This document shows, one piece after another, positions 35,087 through 44,026 of a stretch of DNA of 64,000 bases. How positions within the stretch are numbered: the stretch's first letter is position 1; each line of letters starts with the position of its first letter. The notes beneath the pieces were generated by a model. That model had not been told where the DNA came from. It ran no database searches and saw nothing but the letters and a program-made list of their open reading frames with translations. The stretch comes from Pedobacter cryoconitis (lineage in GTDB: Bacteria; Bacteroidota; Bacteroidia; Sphingobacteriales; Sphingobacteriaceae). The DNA lies in NCBI RefSeq assembly GCF_014200595.1, contig NZ_JACHCG010000005.1:372001-436000 (forward strand), read 5' to 3'. A program made the translations under genes and the position numbers.

Positions 35087-35782
35087 ATGCTGGAGCTGGT
35101 TTCTGATTTAACAAATTACCTGAAGCGTCCTTATCTGATCAGGATTCCTGCAAAGGCAGATAAGCCAATTAGCTTGTTATTAAAGTTAGCTTTTATCTGT
35201 ATCGTAGTGGGTATTGGCTGCGGAATGTTAATGGGAATATTAATCGGGCTGAAGCTGATTCCTGATCCTGGACCATCCGTAATTGACCATAAAAAGATGT
35301 CAAAGATTGTACTCTTTGCAATGGCTGTAATTTGGGCCCCTTTATCTGAAGAACTTCTTTTCAGAGCGCAGTTGAGGCGTTTTACGGCTAGCATTGCTTT
35401 TATAGCATTTATCTGTGGTGCATTTTTAAGCGTTATAGTTCAAACAAACTGGGCTTTTCTGATCAGTCCTTTTATTTTTATCATTTTATACCTGGTCTAC
35501 CGGTATAATCTGGCCCGGAGCATCACTTTAAAGTTTGAATTCTGGGAGCGGATTTTTCCGTGGCATTTTCACCTGACCGCGATTTGTTTTGCGCTGGTAC
35601 ATCTCAGTAACTATGAGAAAGGGATCAGCCTGTTACCTTTGGGGATATTGTACACTTTACCTCAGCTGGCTGTAGCTCTTGTTTTGGGTTACACCCGGAT
35701 GAATTACGGGCTTAAATATTCCATTATACTTCATGCCATGTATAATTTCTTTCCTGTACTTTTATTTATCTCCAAATACTAA
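35087..35782 (+). CDS. CPBP family intramembrane glutamic protease-like protein
   Basis: The 231-residue protein has about seven transmembrane helices. The CPBP (Abi/Rce1) motifs are present: EELLFRAQLR (EExxxR) in the middle and ALVHLSN and HAMYN with the two catalytic His residues toward the C terminus. Such proteins cleave lipidated or membrane peptides, or act in bacteriocin immunity. It directly follows tag with no spacing. Nothing in the context gives a substrate. Confidence 0.82.
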   Translation: MLELVSDLTNYLKRPYLIRIPAKADKPISLLLKLAFICIVVGIGCGMLMGILIGLKLIPDPGPSVIDHKKMSKIVLFAMAVIWAPLSEELLFRAQLRRFTASIAFIAFICGAFLSVIVQTNWAFLISPFIFIILYLVYRYNLARSITLKFEFWERIFPWHFHLTAICFALVHLSNYEKGISLLPLGILYTLPQLAVALVLGYTRMNYGLKYSIILHAMYNFFPVLLFISKY

Positions 35783-35819
35783 AAATAATCGCAAATTAGG
35801 TTAGCTCATCTTCAGATGT

Positions 35820-35827
35820 TAACTTTG
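35820..35827 (+). promoter_or_regulatory. Bacteroidetes-type -7 box upstream of polA
   Basis: TAACTTTG matches TAnnTTTG 63 bases before the polA ATG, giving a leader of roughly 55 bases. No good -33 element. Confidence 0.5.
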
Positions 35828-35889
35828 GGCAGATAACCTGTGAAGTAGCTGGCAGGGTTCAATATTGATAAAAATATAAATATATACTA

Positions 35890-38703
35890 ATGAAGAAACT
35901 TTTCCTGCTTGACGGTATGGCGTTGATCTACAGAGCGCATTTTGCATTAAGTAAAAGCCCTAGATTTACCTCTACCGGTATCAACACCTCCGCAGTAATG
36001 GGCTTTGCCAATACTTTAATGGAAGTCCTGAAAAAGGAAAAACCAAGTCATATCGCGGTAGTATTTGATACAGATGCACCTACGGAAAGACACACTGATT
36101 TTGTTGCTTATAAGGCACACCGGGAAAGTATGCCAGAAGATTTATCTGCTGCTTTACCTTATATCTTTAAACTGATTGAAGGCTTTAACATTCCTGTAAT
36201 TACCAAGGATGGTTTTGAAGCAGATGATATTATAGGGACGCTGGCTAAAGAAGCCGAAAAAGCAGGGTTCACTGTTTTTTGTATGACACCTGATAAAGAT
36301 TTCGCGCAGTTGGTTTCTGATAATATCTTTATCTATAAACCAGCAAGAATGGGCAATGAGATGGAAATCATTGGTGTTCCTGAAGTACTTGCAAAATGGG
36401 AAATAGAAAACGTATTACAGGTTATTGATATCCTTGGTTTATGGGGAGATGCAGTTGATAATATTCCTGGAATCCCTGGAATAGGCGAAAAAACTGCGAA
36501 ACTGCTGATCAAACAATACGGTTCCATGGAGAACATTATTGCCAATGCGGAACAGTTGAAAGGTAAGCAGCGCGAAAACGTGATTGCATTTGCCGATCAG
36601 GGAATGATCTCTAAAAAATTAGCAACGATTATCCTGAATGTTCCAGTTGAATTTGATGAACAGTCTTTATTGTTAGAAGAGCCTAGCAGAGAATTATTAG
36701 AGCCTCTTTTTGCGGAATTAGAGTTTCGTACTTTAGGTAAACGCGTATTTGGAGACGGTTTCAGTATCGGGGATGCGAAAGCAAACGTATCACAGCAAAC
36801 TGATTTATTTGGTAATGCAGTGGACGAACCTGTCAGCAAAGCGAAACCCTTTGAACAATTACCAAACTTATTTGAACAGCCTCCGGTAGGAAAAACAATT
36901 GCAGATACTAAACCTGATTATCAGCTGGTAGATACCGCGGAGAAAAGAAAAGTATTAATTGATTTATTGCTTCAGCAGGAAAGTATCTCATTTGATACTG
37001 AAACAACCGGAATAGATGCGAACAGAGCAGAACTGGTTGGGCTGTCTTTCTGTATTGAAGCTGGAAAAGCATGGTATATTCCTATTTCGGCAGATCAGGC
37101 AGAAGCGCAGGCGGTTGTTGATGAATTCAGACCGGTATTGGAGAATGAAAAAATAGGTAAGACGGGACAGAATATTAAATACGATATTTTAGTGCTTAAA
37201 TGGTATGGTGTAGATATCAGAGGGAAATTATTTGATACGATGCTGGCACATTACCTGATTGACCCTGATACACGTCACAATATGGATGTACTATCGGAAA
37301 ACTATTTAGGATACACACCAATCTCTATTACTACGTTAATTGGCCCCAAAGGAAAGAATCAGGGAACAATGAGAGATGTACCTGTAGAAAGTGTGGTTGA
37401 TTACGCAGCAGAAGATGCTGATGTGACTTTACAGCTTGCCCATGTTTTCAGGCCAATATTGAAAGACCTGAACGCAGAAGAGCTGATCACCAATATCGAA
37501 AACCCACTGGTTTATGTTCTTGCGGATATGGAGAAGGAGGGGGTTAGAATTGATATGGAAACTTTGATCAGCTATTCTAAAGATCTGGAAGTTGATATCC
37601 GCAGGTTTGAGCAAAGTGTTTATGATAAAGCGGGTGTCGTATTCAACCTGGCTTCCCCAAAACAATTGGGTGAAGTTCTTTTTGATAAGTTGAAACTTGA
37701 TCCTAAAGCAAAGAAAACAAAAACAGGCCAATATCAAACTGGAGAAGATGTTTTATCGGCTCTGGCACATAAAAGTGATATTGTAAAAGATATTCTTGAT
37801 TTCCGTCAGCTGCAAAAGTTAAAATCAACTTATGTAGATGCACTTCCTTTATTGGTTAATCCAAAAACAGGCCGTGTACATACCAGTTACAACCAGGCAG
37901 TAGCAGCTACGGGAAGATTAAGCTCAAATAATCCGAACCTTCAGAATATTCCTATCCGTACAGAACGTGGCAGGGAAGTCCGTAAGGCATTTATTGCAAG
38001 AGATGCGGATCATGTATTGCTTTCGGCGGATTATTCGCAGATAGAGCTTCGTATTATTGCTGATATCAGTAAGGAAGAAAATATGCTGGATGCTTTTAGT
38101 AAAGGAATTGATATCCATACGGCAACGGCAGCTAAAGTTTACGGAATCACCATTGAGGAAGTTGATTCTACGCAGCGCCGGAATGCGAAAGCAGTAAACT
38201 TTGGTATTATTTACGGACAGTCTGCTTTTGGGTTATCTCAGAACCTGGGTATACCAAGAAAAGAGGCTGCGGAAATGATCGAGCAATATTTTGCACAATA
38301 TCCGGGTATCAAAAGATATATGACGGATACCATGAACTTTGCACGTGAAAATGGCTTTGTAGAAACGATGATGGGCAGAAGAAGATATTTAAGAGATATC
38401 AATTCGGCTAATCAGACGGTCCGTGGTTTTGCAGAACGAAATGCAATTAATGCTCCGATACAGGGATCTGCGGCTGATATGATTAAGATCGCAATGATTC
38501 ATATTCATCAGGATATTAAGGACCAGAAGTTACAGTCCAAAATGACTATGCAGGTGCATGATGAGTTGGTGTTTGATGTGTTGAAATCGGAAGTTGATGC
38601 GATGAAGAAAATTATCACACACCGGATGAAGAATGCCATCAAAACAACTGTACCGATTGAAATCGAAATCGGCGAAGGGAATACCTGGCTGGAAGCACAT
38701 TAA
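35890..38703 (+). CDS. polA: DNA polymerase I
   Basis: The full-length 937-residue protein has the 5'-3' exonuclease domain (1-290; DGMALIYRAHFAL, FEADDIIG, PGIGEKTA), the 3'-5' exonuclease domain (about 345-520) and the polymerase domain (about 560-937; SADYSQIELRI, MQVHDELVFDV). The proofreading residues are intact, with SFDTETTGID, NIKYDILVLKW and YAAEDADVT. It fills gaps and processes Okazaki fragments and repair patches. It is followed by a strong convergent terminator. Confidence 0.96.
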   Translation: MKKLFLLDGMALIYRAHFALSKSPRFTSTGINTSAVMGFANTLMEVLKKEKPSHIAVVFDTDAPTERHTDFVAYKAHRESMPEDLSAALPYIFKLIEGFNIPVITKDGFEADDIIGTLAKEAEKAGFTVFCMTPDKDFAQLVSDNIFIYKPARMGNEMEIIGVPEVLAKWEIENVLQVIDILGLWGDAVDNIPGIPGIGEKTAKLLIKQYGSMENIIANAEQLKGKQRENVIAFADQGMISKKLATIILNVPVEFDEQSLLLEEPSRELLEPLFAELEFRTLGKRVFGDGFSIGDAKANVSQQTDLFGNAVDEPVSKAKPFEQLPNLFEQPPVGKTIADTKPDYQLVDTAEKRKVLIDLLLQQESISFDTETTGIDANRAELVGLSFCIEAGKAWYIPISADQAEAQAVVDEFRPVLENEKIGKTGQNIKYDILVLKWYGVDIRGKLFDTMLAHYLIDPDTRHNMDVLSENYLGYTPISITTLIGPKGKNQGTMRDVPVESVVDYAAEDADVTLQLAHVFRPILKDLNAEELITNIENPLVYVLADMEKEGVRIDMETLISYSKDLEVDIRRFEQSVYDKAGVVFNLASPKQLGEVLFDKLKLDPKAKKTKTGQYQTGEDVLSALAHKSDIVKDILDFRQLQKLKSTYVDALPLLVNPKTGRVHTSYNQAVAATGRLSSNNPNLQNIPIRTERGREVRKAFIARDADHVLLSADYSQIELRIIADISKEENMLDAFSKGIDIHTATAAKVYGITIEEVDSTQRRNAKAVNFGIIYGQSAFGLSQNLGIPRKEAAEMIEQYFAQYPGIKRYMTDTMNFARENGFVETMMGRRRYLRDINSANQTVRGFAERNAINAPIQGSAADMIKIAMIHIHQDIKDQKLQSKMTMQVHDELVFDVLKSEVDAMKKIITHRMKNAIKTTVPIEIEIGEGNTWLEAH

Positions 38704-38718
38704 GAACTTTAATTATAT

Positions 38719-38755
38719 AAAAAGGCCGCTGTTTTCTGAAAACAGCGGCCTTTTT
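38719..38755. terminator. Bidirectional rho-independent terminator
   Basis: The 17-base arms AAAAAGGCCGCTGTTTT and AAAACAGCGGCCTTTTT pair perfectly around a 3-base loop. It lies between polA (+) and the metallo-hydrolase (-). Confidence 0.93.
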
Positions 38756-38770
38756 ATGCAATAACTTGTT

Positions 38771-39448
38771 TTAAAGCTGAATTGTTTCTCCTATTTCCGG
38801 TAACAACAATACTTTACCTTCTCTCTTGAATTTCTCAACTGCATCCTTTGTATCAATCTCAATTGCCGGGAAAGTGTTATAATGAACACCGATCACGTTG
38901 CTGCAATTAATGTATTTAGTGGAAATTAAAGCGTCATCCACATCCATCGTGTAATTACCACCAATCGGCAGTATTGCATAATCTAAACTGTATAGCTCAG
39001 CAAGAATCTTCATGTCAAGATTCAACGAAGTATCACCTGCATAATAGATTGTTTTACCCCCGGTTTCCAGTACGAATCCCGCAGGATTTCCACCATAGCT
39101 GCCATCAGGCATTGAACTTGAATGTGTAGCCCAGACCATACGTAATTTTCCAAAGTCAAATTTCGCAGCACCGTAATTCATTTGGTGGATATTAGTCAGG
39201 CCTTGTTTTTCTGCCCATGCAGCAACCTCAGGCATTGCAATAATCACTGCACCGGTTTGTTTTCCTAAAAGAACAAGGTCGGCCACATGGTCACCATGTC
39301 CATGACTTACCAAAATATAATCAGCCTCAATTTTTGAAATATCAACTGCTGAAGCCAGCGCATTGGGTGTAATAAATGGATCAAATAGAAACTTCTTTCC
39401 ATCAGCTTCTAAAAGAAAGCAGGATTGTCCGTAATAGGTGTATTTCAT
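38771..39448 (-). CDS. Metal-dependent hydrolase, UPF0173 metallo-beta-lactamase fold
   Basis: The 225-residue protein has the metal motif ILVSHGHGDHVADL (HxHxDH), YYAGDTSL with the bridging Asp, and a C-terminal GVHYNTFPAIEID His. The family has a metallo-beta-lactamase fold, but most members have no assigned substrate. It is 17 bases downstream of the ybaB-like gene and probably shares its transcript. Confidence 0.85.
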   Translation of the reverse strand: MKYTYYGQSCFLLEADGKKFLFDPFITPNALASAVDISKIEADYILVSHGHGDHVADLVLLGKQTGAVIIAMPEVAAWAEKQGLTNIHQMNYGAAKFDFGKLRMVWATHSSSMPDGSYGGNPAGFVLETGGKTIYYAGDTSLNLDMKILAELYSLDYAILPIGGNYTMDVDDALISTKYINCSNVIGVHYNTFPAIEIDTKDAVEKFKREGKVLLLPEIGETIQL

Positions 39449-39465
39449 CTTTATGTGTTTTAATA

Positions 39466-39771
39466 TTATTGGCCGAACATGCCGCCTAAGCCACCAAGCA
39501 TATCCTGGGTTGCAGCTTGCATTTCGGTCGCATTCACAGTTTCTGCTTGTTGCAGCACTTTATTGATTGCAGTTAAAAGTAGTTCCTCTACTTCTTCTTT
39601 ATCAGCTTGTTTAAAGAACTCTTCATCGATTTCTATAGCTGTAATTGTTTTATTCGCCGTTGAAGTTACTTTGATTGCACCACTTTCAACTTCTGCCTGA
39701 ACGTAAACAGTATCCAGACGTTTTTTTATTTCTTCAGCTTTTTGCTGAGCAGCCATTAATTTATCGAACAT
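39466..39771 (-). CDS. YbaB/EbfC family nucleoid-associated protein
   Basis: The 101-residue protein is the YbaB type: an N-terminal helix (MFDKLMAAQQKAEEIKKRLD), a central beta-sheet (VEVESGAIKVTSTANKTITAI type) and a C-terminal helical tail ending in Gly/Met (DMLGGLGGMFGQ). YbaB dimers bind DNA and shape the nucleoid. In many genomes it sits next to dnaX/recR; here it is next to the metallo-hydrolase. Confidence 0.88.
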   Translation of the reverse strand: MFDKLMAAQQKAEEIKKRLDTVYVQAEVESGAIKVTSTANKTITAIEIDEEFFKQADKEEVEELLLTAINKVLQQAETVNATEMQAATQDMLGGLGGMFGQ

Positions 39772-39873
39772 AATTATCTTGTTTTATGAAAGAACAAAAT
39801 TAAAACAAATTGGTTTAGAAACAGCTTAAAAATGGAAGCATCTTATTTTTGAAATAGGGGTGCAAATAACTGT

Positions 39874-40950
39874 TTAGCTCTTTTTTCTGGGTTTGGCGCG
39901 CACATATTGATCCGGCCATTTGATTTCATCTTCCAATTCAAAAGCAGCATGTAATGGGAAATAAGGATCTCTTAAGAGTTCTCTCGCTAAAATAATCAGA
40001 TCGGCTTTTCCTTCCTGAAGAATCTCTTCTGCGTGTTTTGCTTCAGTAATTAAGCCAACTGCGCCAGTTAACACACCTGTTTCTTTCCGGATTGAAGCAG
40101 AAAACTGTACTTGGTAACCTGGAAAAAGAGGGATTTCCTGGTAGTGGATATTTCCGCCAGATGAACAGTCAATCAGGTCTACGTCCTTTGTTTTAAGAAT
40201 AGCAGACAATTGAATTGAATCTTCAGGTGACCATCCTTTTTCAGCCCAGTCAGTAGCAGAAATGCGGACAAATAAAGGTTTTTCAGAAGTCCATACTTCA
40301 CGTACGATGTCTACTACTTCCAGTAAAAGACGTATCCTGTTTTCAAAGCTTCCACCATATTCATCTGTACGTTTGTTGCTGAGCGGAGAGAAAAACTGGT
40401 GAAACAGATAACCGTGGGCTGCATGGAGTTCTATCACCTGATATCCTGCCTCAATACTTCTTAGCGTCGCTGATTTAAAATCGGCTTTTATTTTTTCGAT
40501 ATCACTTCCGGTTAAAGCGATCGGAGGTTCATCATGGTCATTAAAAGGGATTGCGCTCGGCGCAACAGTTTTCCATCCTCCATCTTTCTCCAGAATTTGC
40601 TTACCACCATTCCATGGCACATCAAAACTTGCCTTTCTGCCAGCGTGAGCCAGCTGAATACCAGCTATAGCGCCCTGCTGATGAATAAAAGAAGTGATTC
40701 GTTTGAGTACAGGAACGTGGCCATCAGACCAGATTCCTAAATCACCCGGTGAAATTCTTCCGATCGGAGAAACAGCAGTTGCTTCCTGAATGATCAAAGC
40801 GGCTCCGCCAACTGCACGGCTGCCTAAATGAACTAAATGCCAATCATTAGCGTAACCATCTTCTGCGGAATACTGGCACATTGGGGAAATGACAATCCTG
40901 TTTTTCAGGCTGATGTTTTTTATAGTTAGTGGAGATAGTAAAATTGACAT
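39874..40950 (-). CDS. Old yellow enzyme family NADH:flavin oxidoreductase, YqjM/NamA-like
   Basis: The 358-residue FMN TIM-barrel starts LSPLTIKNISLKNRIVISPMCQYSAEDG, the YqjM-type start with PMCQYS, where Cys tunes the flavin. HAAHGYLFHQFFSPLSNKRTDEYGG is the OYE signature and HAGRKAS the YqjM one. It reduces activated C=C bonds of electrophiles such as enones. A 30-base palindrome 36 bases upstream suggests control by a dedicated repressor. Confidence 0.9.
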   Translation of the reverse strand: MSILLSPLTIKNISLKNRIVISPMCQYSAEDGYANDWHLVHLGSRAVGGAALIIQEATAVSPIGRISPGDLGIWSDGHVPVLKRITSFIHQQGAIAGIQLAHAGRKASFDVPWNGGKQILEKDGGWKTVAPSAIPFNDHDEPPIALTGSDIEKIKADFKSATLRSIEAGYQVIELHAAHGYLFHQFFSPLSNKRTDEYGGSFENRIRLLLEVVDIVREVWTSEKPLFVRISATDWAEKGWSPEDSIQLSAILKTKDVDLIDCSSGGNIHYQEIPLFPGYQVQFSASIRKETGVLTGAVGLITEAKHAEEILQEGKADLIILARELLRDPYFPLHAAFELEDEIKWPDQYVRAKPRKKS

Positions 40951-40985
40951 CGATGTATATATTTATTAGCAAATAAACGATCACA

Positions 40986-41015
40986 GTGTCAATTTGTTAG
41001 TTTGGAAATTGACAC
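40986..41015. promoter_or_regulatory. Putative operator palindrome upstream of the old yellow enzyme gene
   Basis: GTGTCAATTT and AAATTGACAC are exactly complementary and separated by 10 bases. The element lies 36 bases before the OYE start, in the 118-base intergenic region. The size and symmetry fit a TetR- or MarR-type repressor site, and neither end has a T run, so it is unlikely to be a terminator. Confidence 0.55.
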
Positions 41016-41068
41016 AATTAAAGATATGACAGAAAATCGATAATGAACAAAGGAATAGTGGCCTGTTG

Positions 41069-42223
41069 TTAAGAGGATTTCATCAATGCACCATTAAATT
41101 TTACAAATAACTTAAATAAGTCGGCAAACTCCGTTAAAGGCAGTGTTGCAGGTATATCTTCCACATCGTGATAAGCGCTTACGCCTCCCTGAGTGTAGAT
41201 GAAGAAAGCTGGGACACCTTTTTCAGTAAAGAAATAATGATCGCTGTTGGCCGCTTTATTCCGGGGGGTAATTTTGCTGAGGTAATGATACTGATCGTTG
41301 ATTTTATTCAGCAAAGAGAATTCTTTCGGAAGGATAGTCGCATTCACTACAGTAATTCCTTTTTCTCCTGTTCCTACCATATCTACATTGATCAGGAACC
41401 TGATATTGGATAGTGGGACAGGGGGGAAGGTCGTAAAGTAAGAAGAACCTTTAAGTCCTGGCTCTTCACCGGCAAAACAAACGAAAGCAATGGTATAAGG
41501 TGCTGGATTTTTGGCATAATACTTCGCCAGGTTTAATAAAAGCGCTATTCCACTGGCATTGTCATTGGCTCCCGGAAAAAATGTGTGTTCTCCCATGCCG
41601 CCCAAATGATCGTAATGAGCGGTTAACATGAGTATGGAGTCTGGATGTTTCGTCCCTTTGACCACGCCGCAGATATTGCTGGTTATAAATTCAGGAATAA
41701 CTTCATTGTCGATGTCTACGTGAATGGAGTCAGGTTTGGCTGTCAATGCTTTTTTATTGATTTCAAGAACGGTATAGTCATTTGCCTTCTGTGCGACGCT
41801 CCAGGTCAGCTTATCTTTAAGTACGACAAACATCCGCTGGGCGCGGTTCATGTAAATACTGTCTTTTTGTTCCAGTTTCATCAGACCATGCAGGCCTTGG
41901 CTTGCAGGTTCAATAATGAAATCCTTACCAGGAATCAGCTTTTTTCCATTCACTGTTACGTCCATTTTTCCGGGAAAAGTATTCACAGGGTAAGAGAAAT
42001 TCTGTCTGTAATCATTTCCTTCCATCGGTTTGAGGCCTGCCTTTTTAAATTCATCACAAAGGTAAACCGCGGCCTTTGCCATTCCGTCTTTGGTATAACC
42101 TCTTCCCCAGAAATCGGGAGCAGCCAATTTGTTTATCGTTTTTCTGGCTGCGCGTAAATCCTGTGCAGAGGTTATTGAGGTAAATGAAAGGAGTAAAAAA
42201 AGCAGGAAAAGGAGTCTTTTCAT
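41069..42223 (-). CDS. Exported M28 family zinc aminopeptidase-like protein
   Basis: The 384-residue protein has a signal peptide (LLFLLFLLLSFTSITSAQ). The M28 metal ligands are in LTAHYDHLGG (His, Asp), GANDNASGIA (bridging Asp), FAGEEPGLKGS (Glu-Glu) and FLINVDMVG (Asp); YHDVEDIP near the end gives the last His. It would release N-terminal amino acids from peptides outside the cytoplasm. It is divergent from the small lipoprotein gene. Confidence 0.88.
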   Translation of the reverse strand: MKRLLFLLFLLLSFTSITSAQDLRAARKTINKLAAPDFWGRGYTKDGMAKAAVYLCDEFKKAGLKPMEGNDYRQNFSYPVNTFPGKMDVTVNGKKLIPGKDFIIEPASQGLHGLMKLEQKDSIYMNRAQRMFVVLKDKLTWSVAQKANDYTVLEINKKALTAKPDSIHVDIDNEVIPEFITSNICGVVKGTKHPDSILMLTAHYDHLGGMGEHTFFPGANDNASGIALLLNLAKYYAKNPAPYTIAFVCFAGEEPGLKGSSYFTTFPPVPLSNIRFLINVDMVGTGEKGITVVNATILPKEFSLLNKINDQYHYLSKITPRNKAANSDHYFFTEKGVPAFFIYTQGGVSAYHDVEDIPATLPLTEFADLFKLFVKFNGALMKSS

Positions 42224-42323
42224 AAAAAGGGGTATTAGCTATCAGGATAAACGTACAAATAAATAAAGATCTTGCATTTTAGCGGTACAATCTGAATTTA
42301 AAATAGATTTGCGGGATTATAAC

Positions 42324-42352
42324 TTTGTTGATTAACTTAGGTGATACATTTG
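42324..42352 (+). promoter_or_regulatory. Bacteroidetes promoter (-33 TTTG, -7 TACATTTG)
   Basis: TTTG at 42324-42327 is followed 17 bases later by TACATTTG at 42345-42352, a complete match to the Bacteroidetes -33/-7 layout, 24 bases before the lipoprotein ATG. It is the best complete promoter seen in the window. Confidence 0.65.
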
Positions 42353-42376
42353 TAAATGTTGTTTAAAATCGAAATA

Positions 42377-42811
42377 ATGAAAGTTACTAAATCTCTGTTT
42401 GTATTTGCGATGAGCTTTATATTGCTAGTGATACAAGGATGTGATAGCAGAGAGAAAAGGGTAGTCCGTACCTCTTATCTTGCGATTAAAGGAGCAGATA
42501 CAGCTATTCTGAAACTGGTAATTACAGGAACACAATTTACAGGACAGTATGAAGTAAACTATCATGGCAGTTTTAAAGATTCCGGAGATGTAAAGGGCGC
42601 TATCAAAGGTGATACTTTAATCGGGGATTATCATTTTCAGCATTATGGTCTTGAAAAATGGCTGAGGGGGCCAATAGCTTTATTGAAGAAAGATGGAAGG
42701 CTGATTTTGGGAACAGGTACGCTGGAGAGCTACATGGACATAAATTATTTTAAAAAAGGCGCACCGATTGACTATAGTGCACCTAAATTTATATTCCGAA
42801 ACACCTATTAG
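42377..42811 (+). CDS. Small predicted lipoprotein of unknown function
   Basis: I start it at the ATG at 42377, seven codons into the longest frame, which gives MKVTKSLFVFAMSFILLVIQGCDS with a lipobox Cys at about residue 22. The mature part (about 120 residues) is beta-rich with repeated GTQFTGQYEVNYHG and GAIKGDTLIGDYHF strands, as in small Bacteroidetes lipoproteins. I do not recognise a named family. It precedes the arginine operon by 430 bases and is not obviously part of it. Confidence 0.72.
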   Translation: MKVTKSLFVFAMSFILLVIQGCDSREKRVVRTSYLAIKGADTAILKLVITGTQFTGQYEVNYHGSFKDSGDVKGAIKGDTLIGDYHFQHYGLEKWLRGPIALLKKDGRLILGTGTLESYMDINYFKKGAPIDYSAPKFIFRNTY

Positions 42812-42888
42812 TTAACCTCCTGGTTTTTCATAGCTTTCTCTCCTGAAATTTAACGAAAATTTAATCTTTATTATCAACAGATATCACG

Positions 42889-43240
42889 TATTTTTGAGCG
42901 GTGACCTCATGAGGTCCAAGGAGTTGATTAAATGTAAAAAAATAAAAAACCTGTTGCACAACTCGAAATTTATTTAAACCTTTACACTATTAATATTTTA
43001 AAGCGGGAATTATACAGAAAATGATCAAACAGATAATACATAAACTTTCAATCGTAACAGCAAAGAACATTGCTGCGAGAAGTTTATATATTGAACGTCT
43101 GGAGCCTGTCATTTATGTAACAACCAGCCGGCAAAATTATACACCCCGTATTTGAGTTAATTCTAACTCAATCCTGAGAATTTTATAGCTCCTCAGAACC
43201 AATTAATAAGAATATTTTATCTTTTTTTCGTTAACTATTA
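42889..43240 (+). promoter_or_regulatory. Promoter and long 5' leader of the arginine operon
   Basis: TATTTTTG at 42889-42896 is a -7 box, and transcription would begin near 42903. There a perfect 14-base palindrome, GACCTCATGAGGTC (42903-42916), lies at or just after the start point. About 340 bases of leader follow, including a 44-codon open frame (43021-43155). Right after it come a perfect hairpin TGAGTTA/TAACTCA (43153-43170) and a second weaker one CTGAG/CTCAG (43174-43196). The layout resembles an attenuator or RNA switch. Apart from that short frame I see no gene in 42812-43240. Confidence 0.5.
43021..43155 (+). CDS. Possible 44-codon leader ORF of the arginine operon
   Basis: The frame starts MIKQIIHKLS and ends NYTPRI, with its TGA forming the first bases of the following hairpin. 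Four Arg codons occur (residues 20, 26, 37 and 43), two near the end. It is not a run of Arg codons as in classical attenuators, and it may be chance. Homologues in other Bacteroidetes at the same place would be needed to accept it. Confidence 0.3.
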   Translation: MIKQIIHKLSIVTAKNIAARSLYIERLEPVIYVTTSRQNYTPRI

Positions 43241-43948
43241 ATGAATATAAACGATTTTATAGTGCAGGTTGCACTTCCTGAACATCGTGTTTTTGCAGAA
43301 GAAATCTGTGAAGAAATGGCTGAATCTGCTAAGGCACGAGGTACAGGTATCGCTAAACGCTCGCCTGAATATGTTGCAGGAAAGATGACTGAAGGTAAAT
43401 CAGTTATTGCTTTCCACAAAGACGGCTCCTGGGCTGGGTTCTGTTATATTGAAACATGGAGCCATGGCCAGTTTGTGGCCAATTCAGGTTTGGTAGTCAG
43501 TCCTAAATACAGAAAAATGGGGCTTGCGCATACCATTAAAAACAAAATCTTCGAATTATCACGTCAGAAATATCCTAAAGCCAAGATCTTCGGATTAACG
43601 ACAGGGCTTGCTGTGATGAAAATCAATTCCGACCTGGGTTATGAGCCTGTCACCTATTCAGAACTTTCACAAGATGAAGAATTCTGGAAAGGCTGTCAAA
43701 GCTGCGTAAACTTTGAGATTCTGAAAAGCAAAGACCGTAAAAACTGTATGTGTACAGCGATGCTTTACGATCCTGCAACGCAGAAACATGATGTAGCAAA
43801 GAAATTTGCCGAAGAGTTAGAGCGCAAACCTAAATTATACGAGCGTTTTATGCGCATTAAACAAAGATTAGTGCTAAAGCCCAAACCATCGGATGACAAA
43901 GGAAGCTTAAAATCATTCTTATACCAATCAGTCCTATTTTTTAAATAA
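43241..43948 (+). CDS. GNAT acyltransferase, first gene of the arginine operon (candidate N-succinyl/acetylglutamate synthase)
   Basis: The 235-residue protein has the GNAT acyl-CoA core in ANSGLVVSPKYRKMGLAHTI (V-P-x-Y-R/K-x-x-G-x-A). Four Cys stand as C152xxC155 and C169xC171, which may bind metal. It heads the operon, where the glutamate N-acylation step is expected, and no argA or argJ homologue is seen in the operon. Since the transcarbamylase here looks succinylornithine-specific, the acyl donor may be succinyl-CoA. Function is inferred from context; the fold is clear. Confidence 0.72.
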   Translation: MNINDFIVQVALPEHRVFAEEICEEMAESAKARGTGIAKRSPEYVAGKMTEGKSVIAFHKDGSWAGFCYIETWSHGQFVANSGLVVSPKYRKMGLAHTIKNKIFELSRQKYPKAKIFGLTTGLAVMKINSDLGYEPVTYSELSQDEEFWKGCQSCVNFEILKSKDRKNCMCTAMLYDPATQKHDVAKKFAEELERKPKLYERFMRIKQRLVLKPKPSDDKGSLKSFLYQSVLFFK

Positions 43949-44026
43949 TAACAACTAAAACGGTTATGGAGGCTGACAGCGAAAAAACGCAAACAGGCTT
44001 CATCACCACAAAAACACACATTGCTC

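Noticed and set aside
41645..42157. 170-residue frame opposite the M28 peptidase gene
   Set aside because: It lies wholly antisense to a gene with complete metal motifs and shows no domain or signal.
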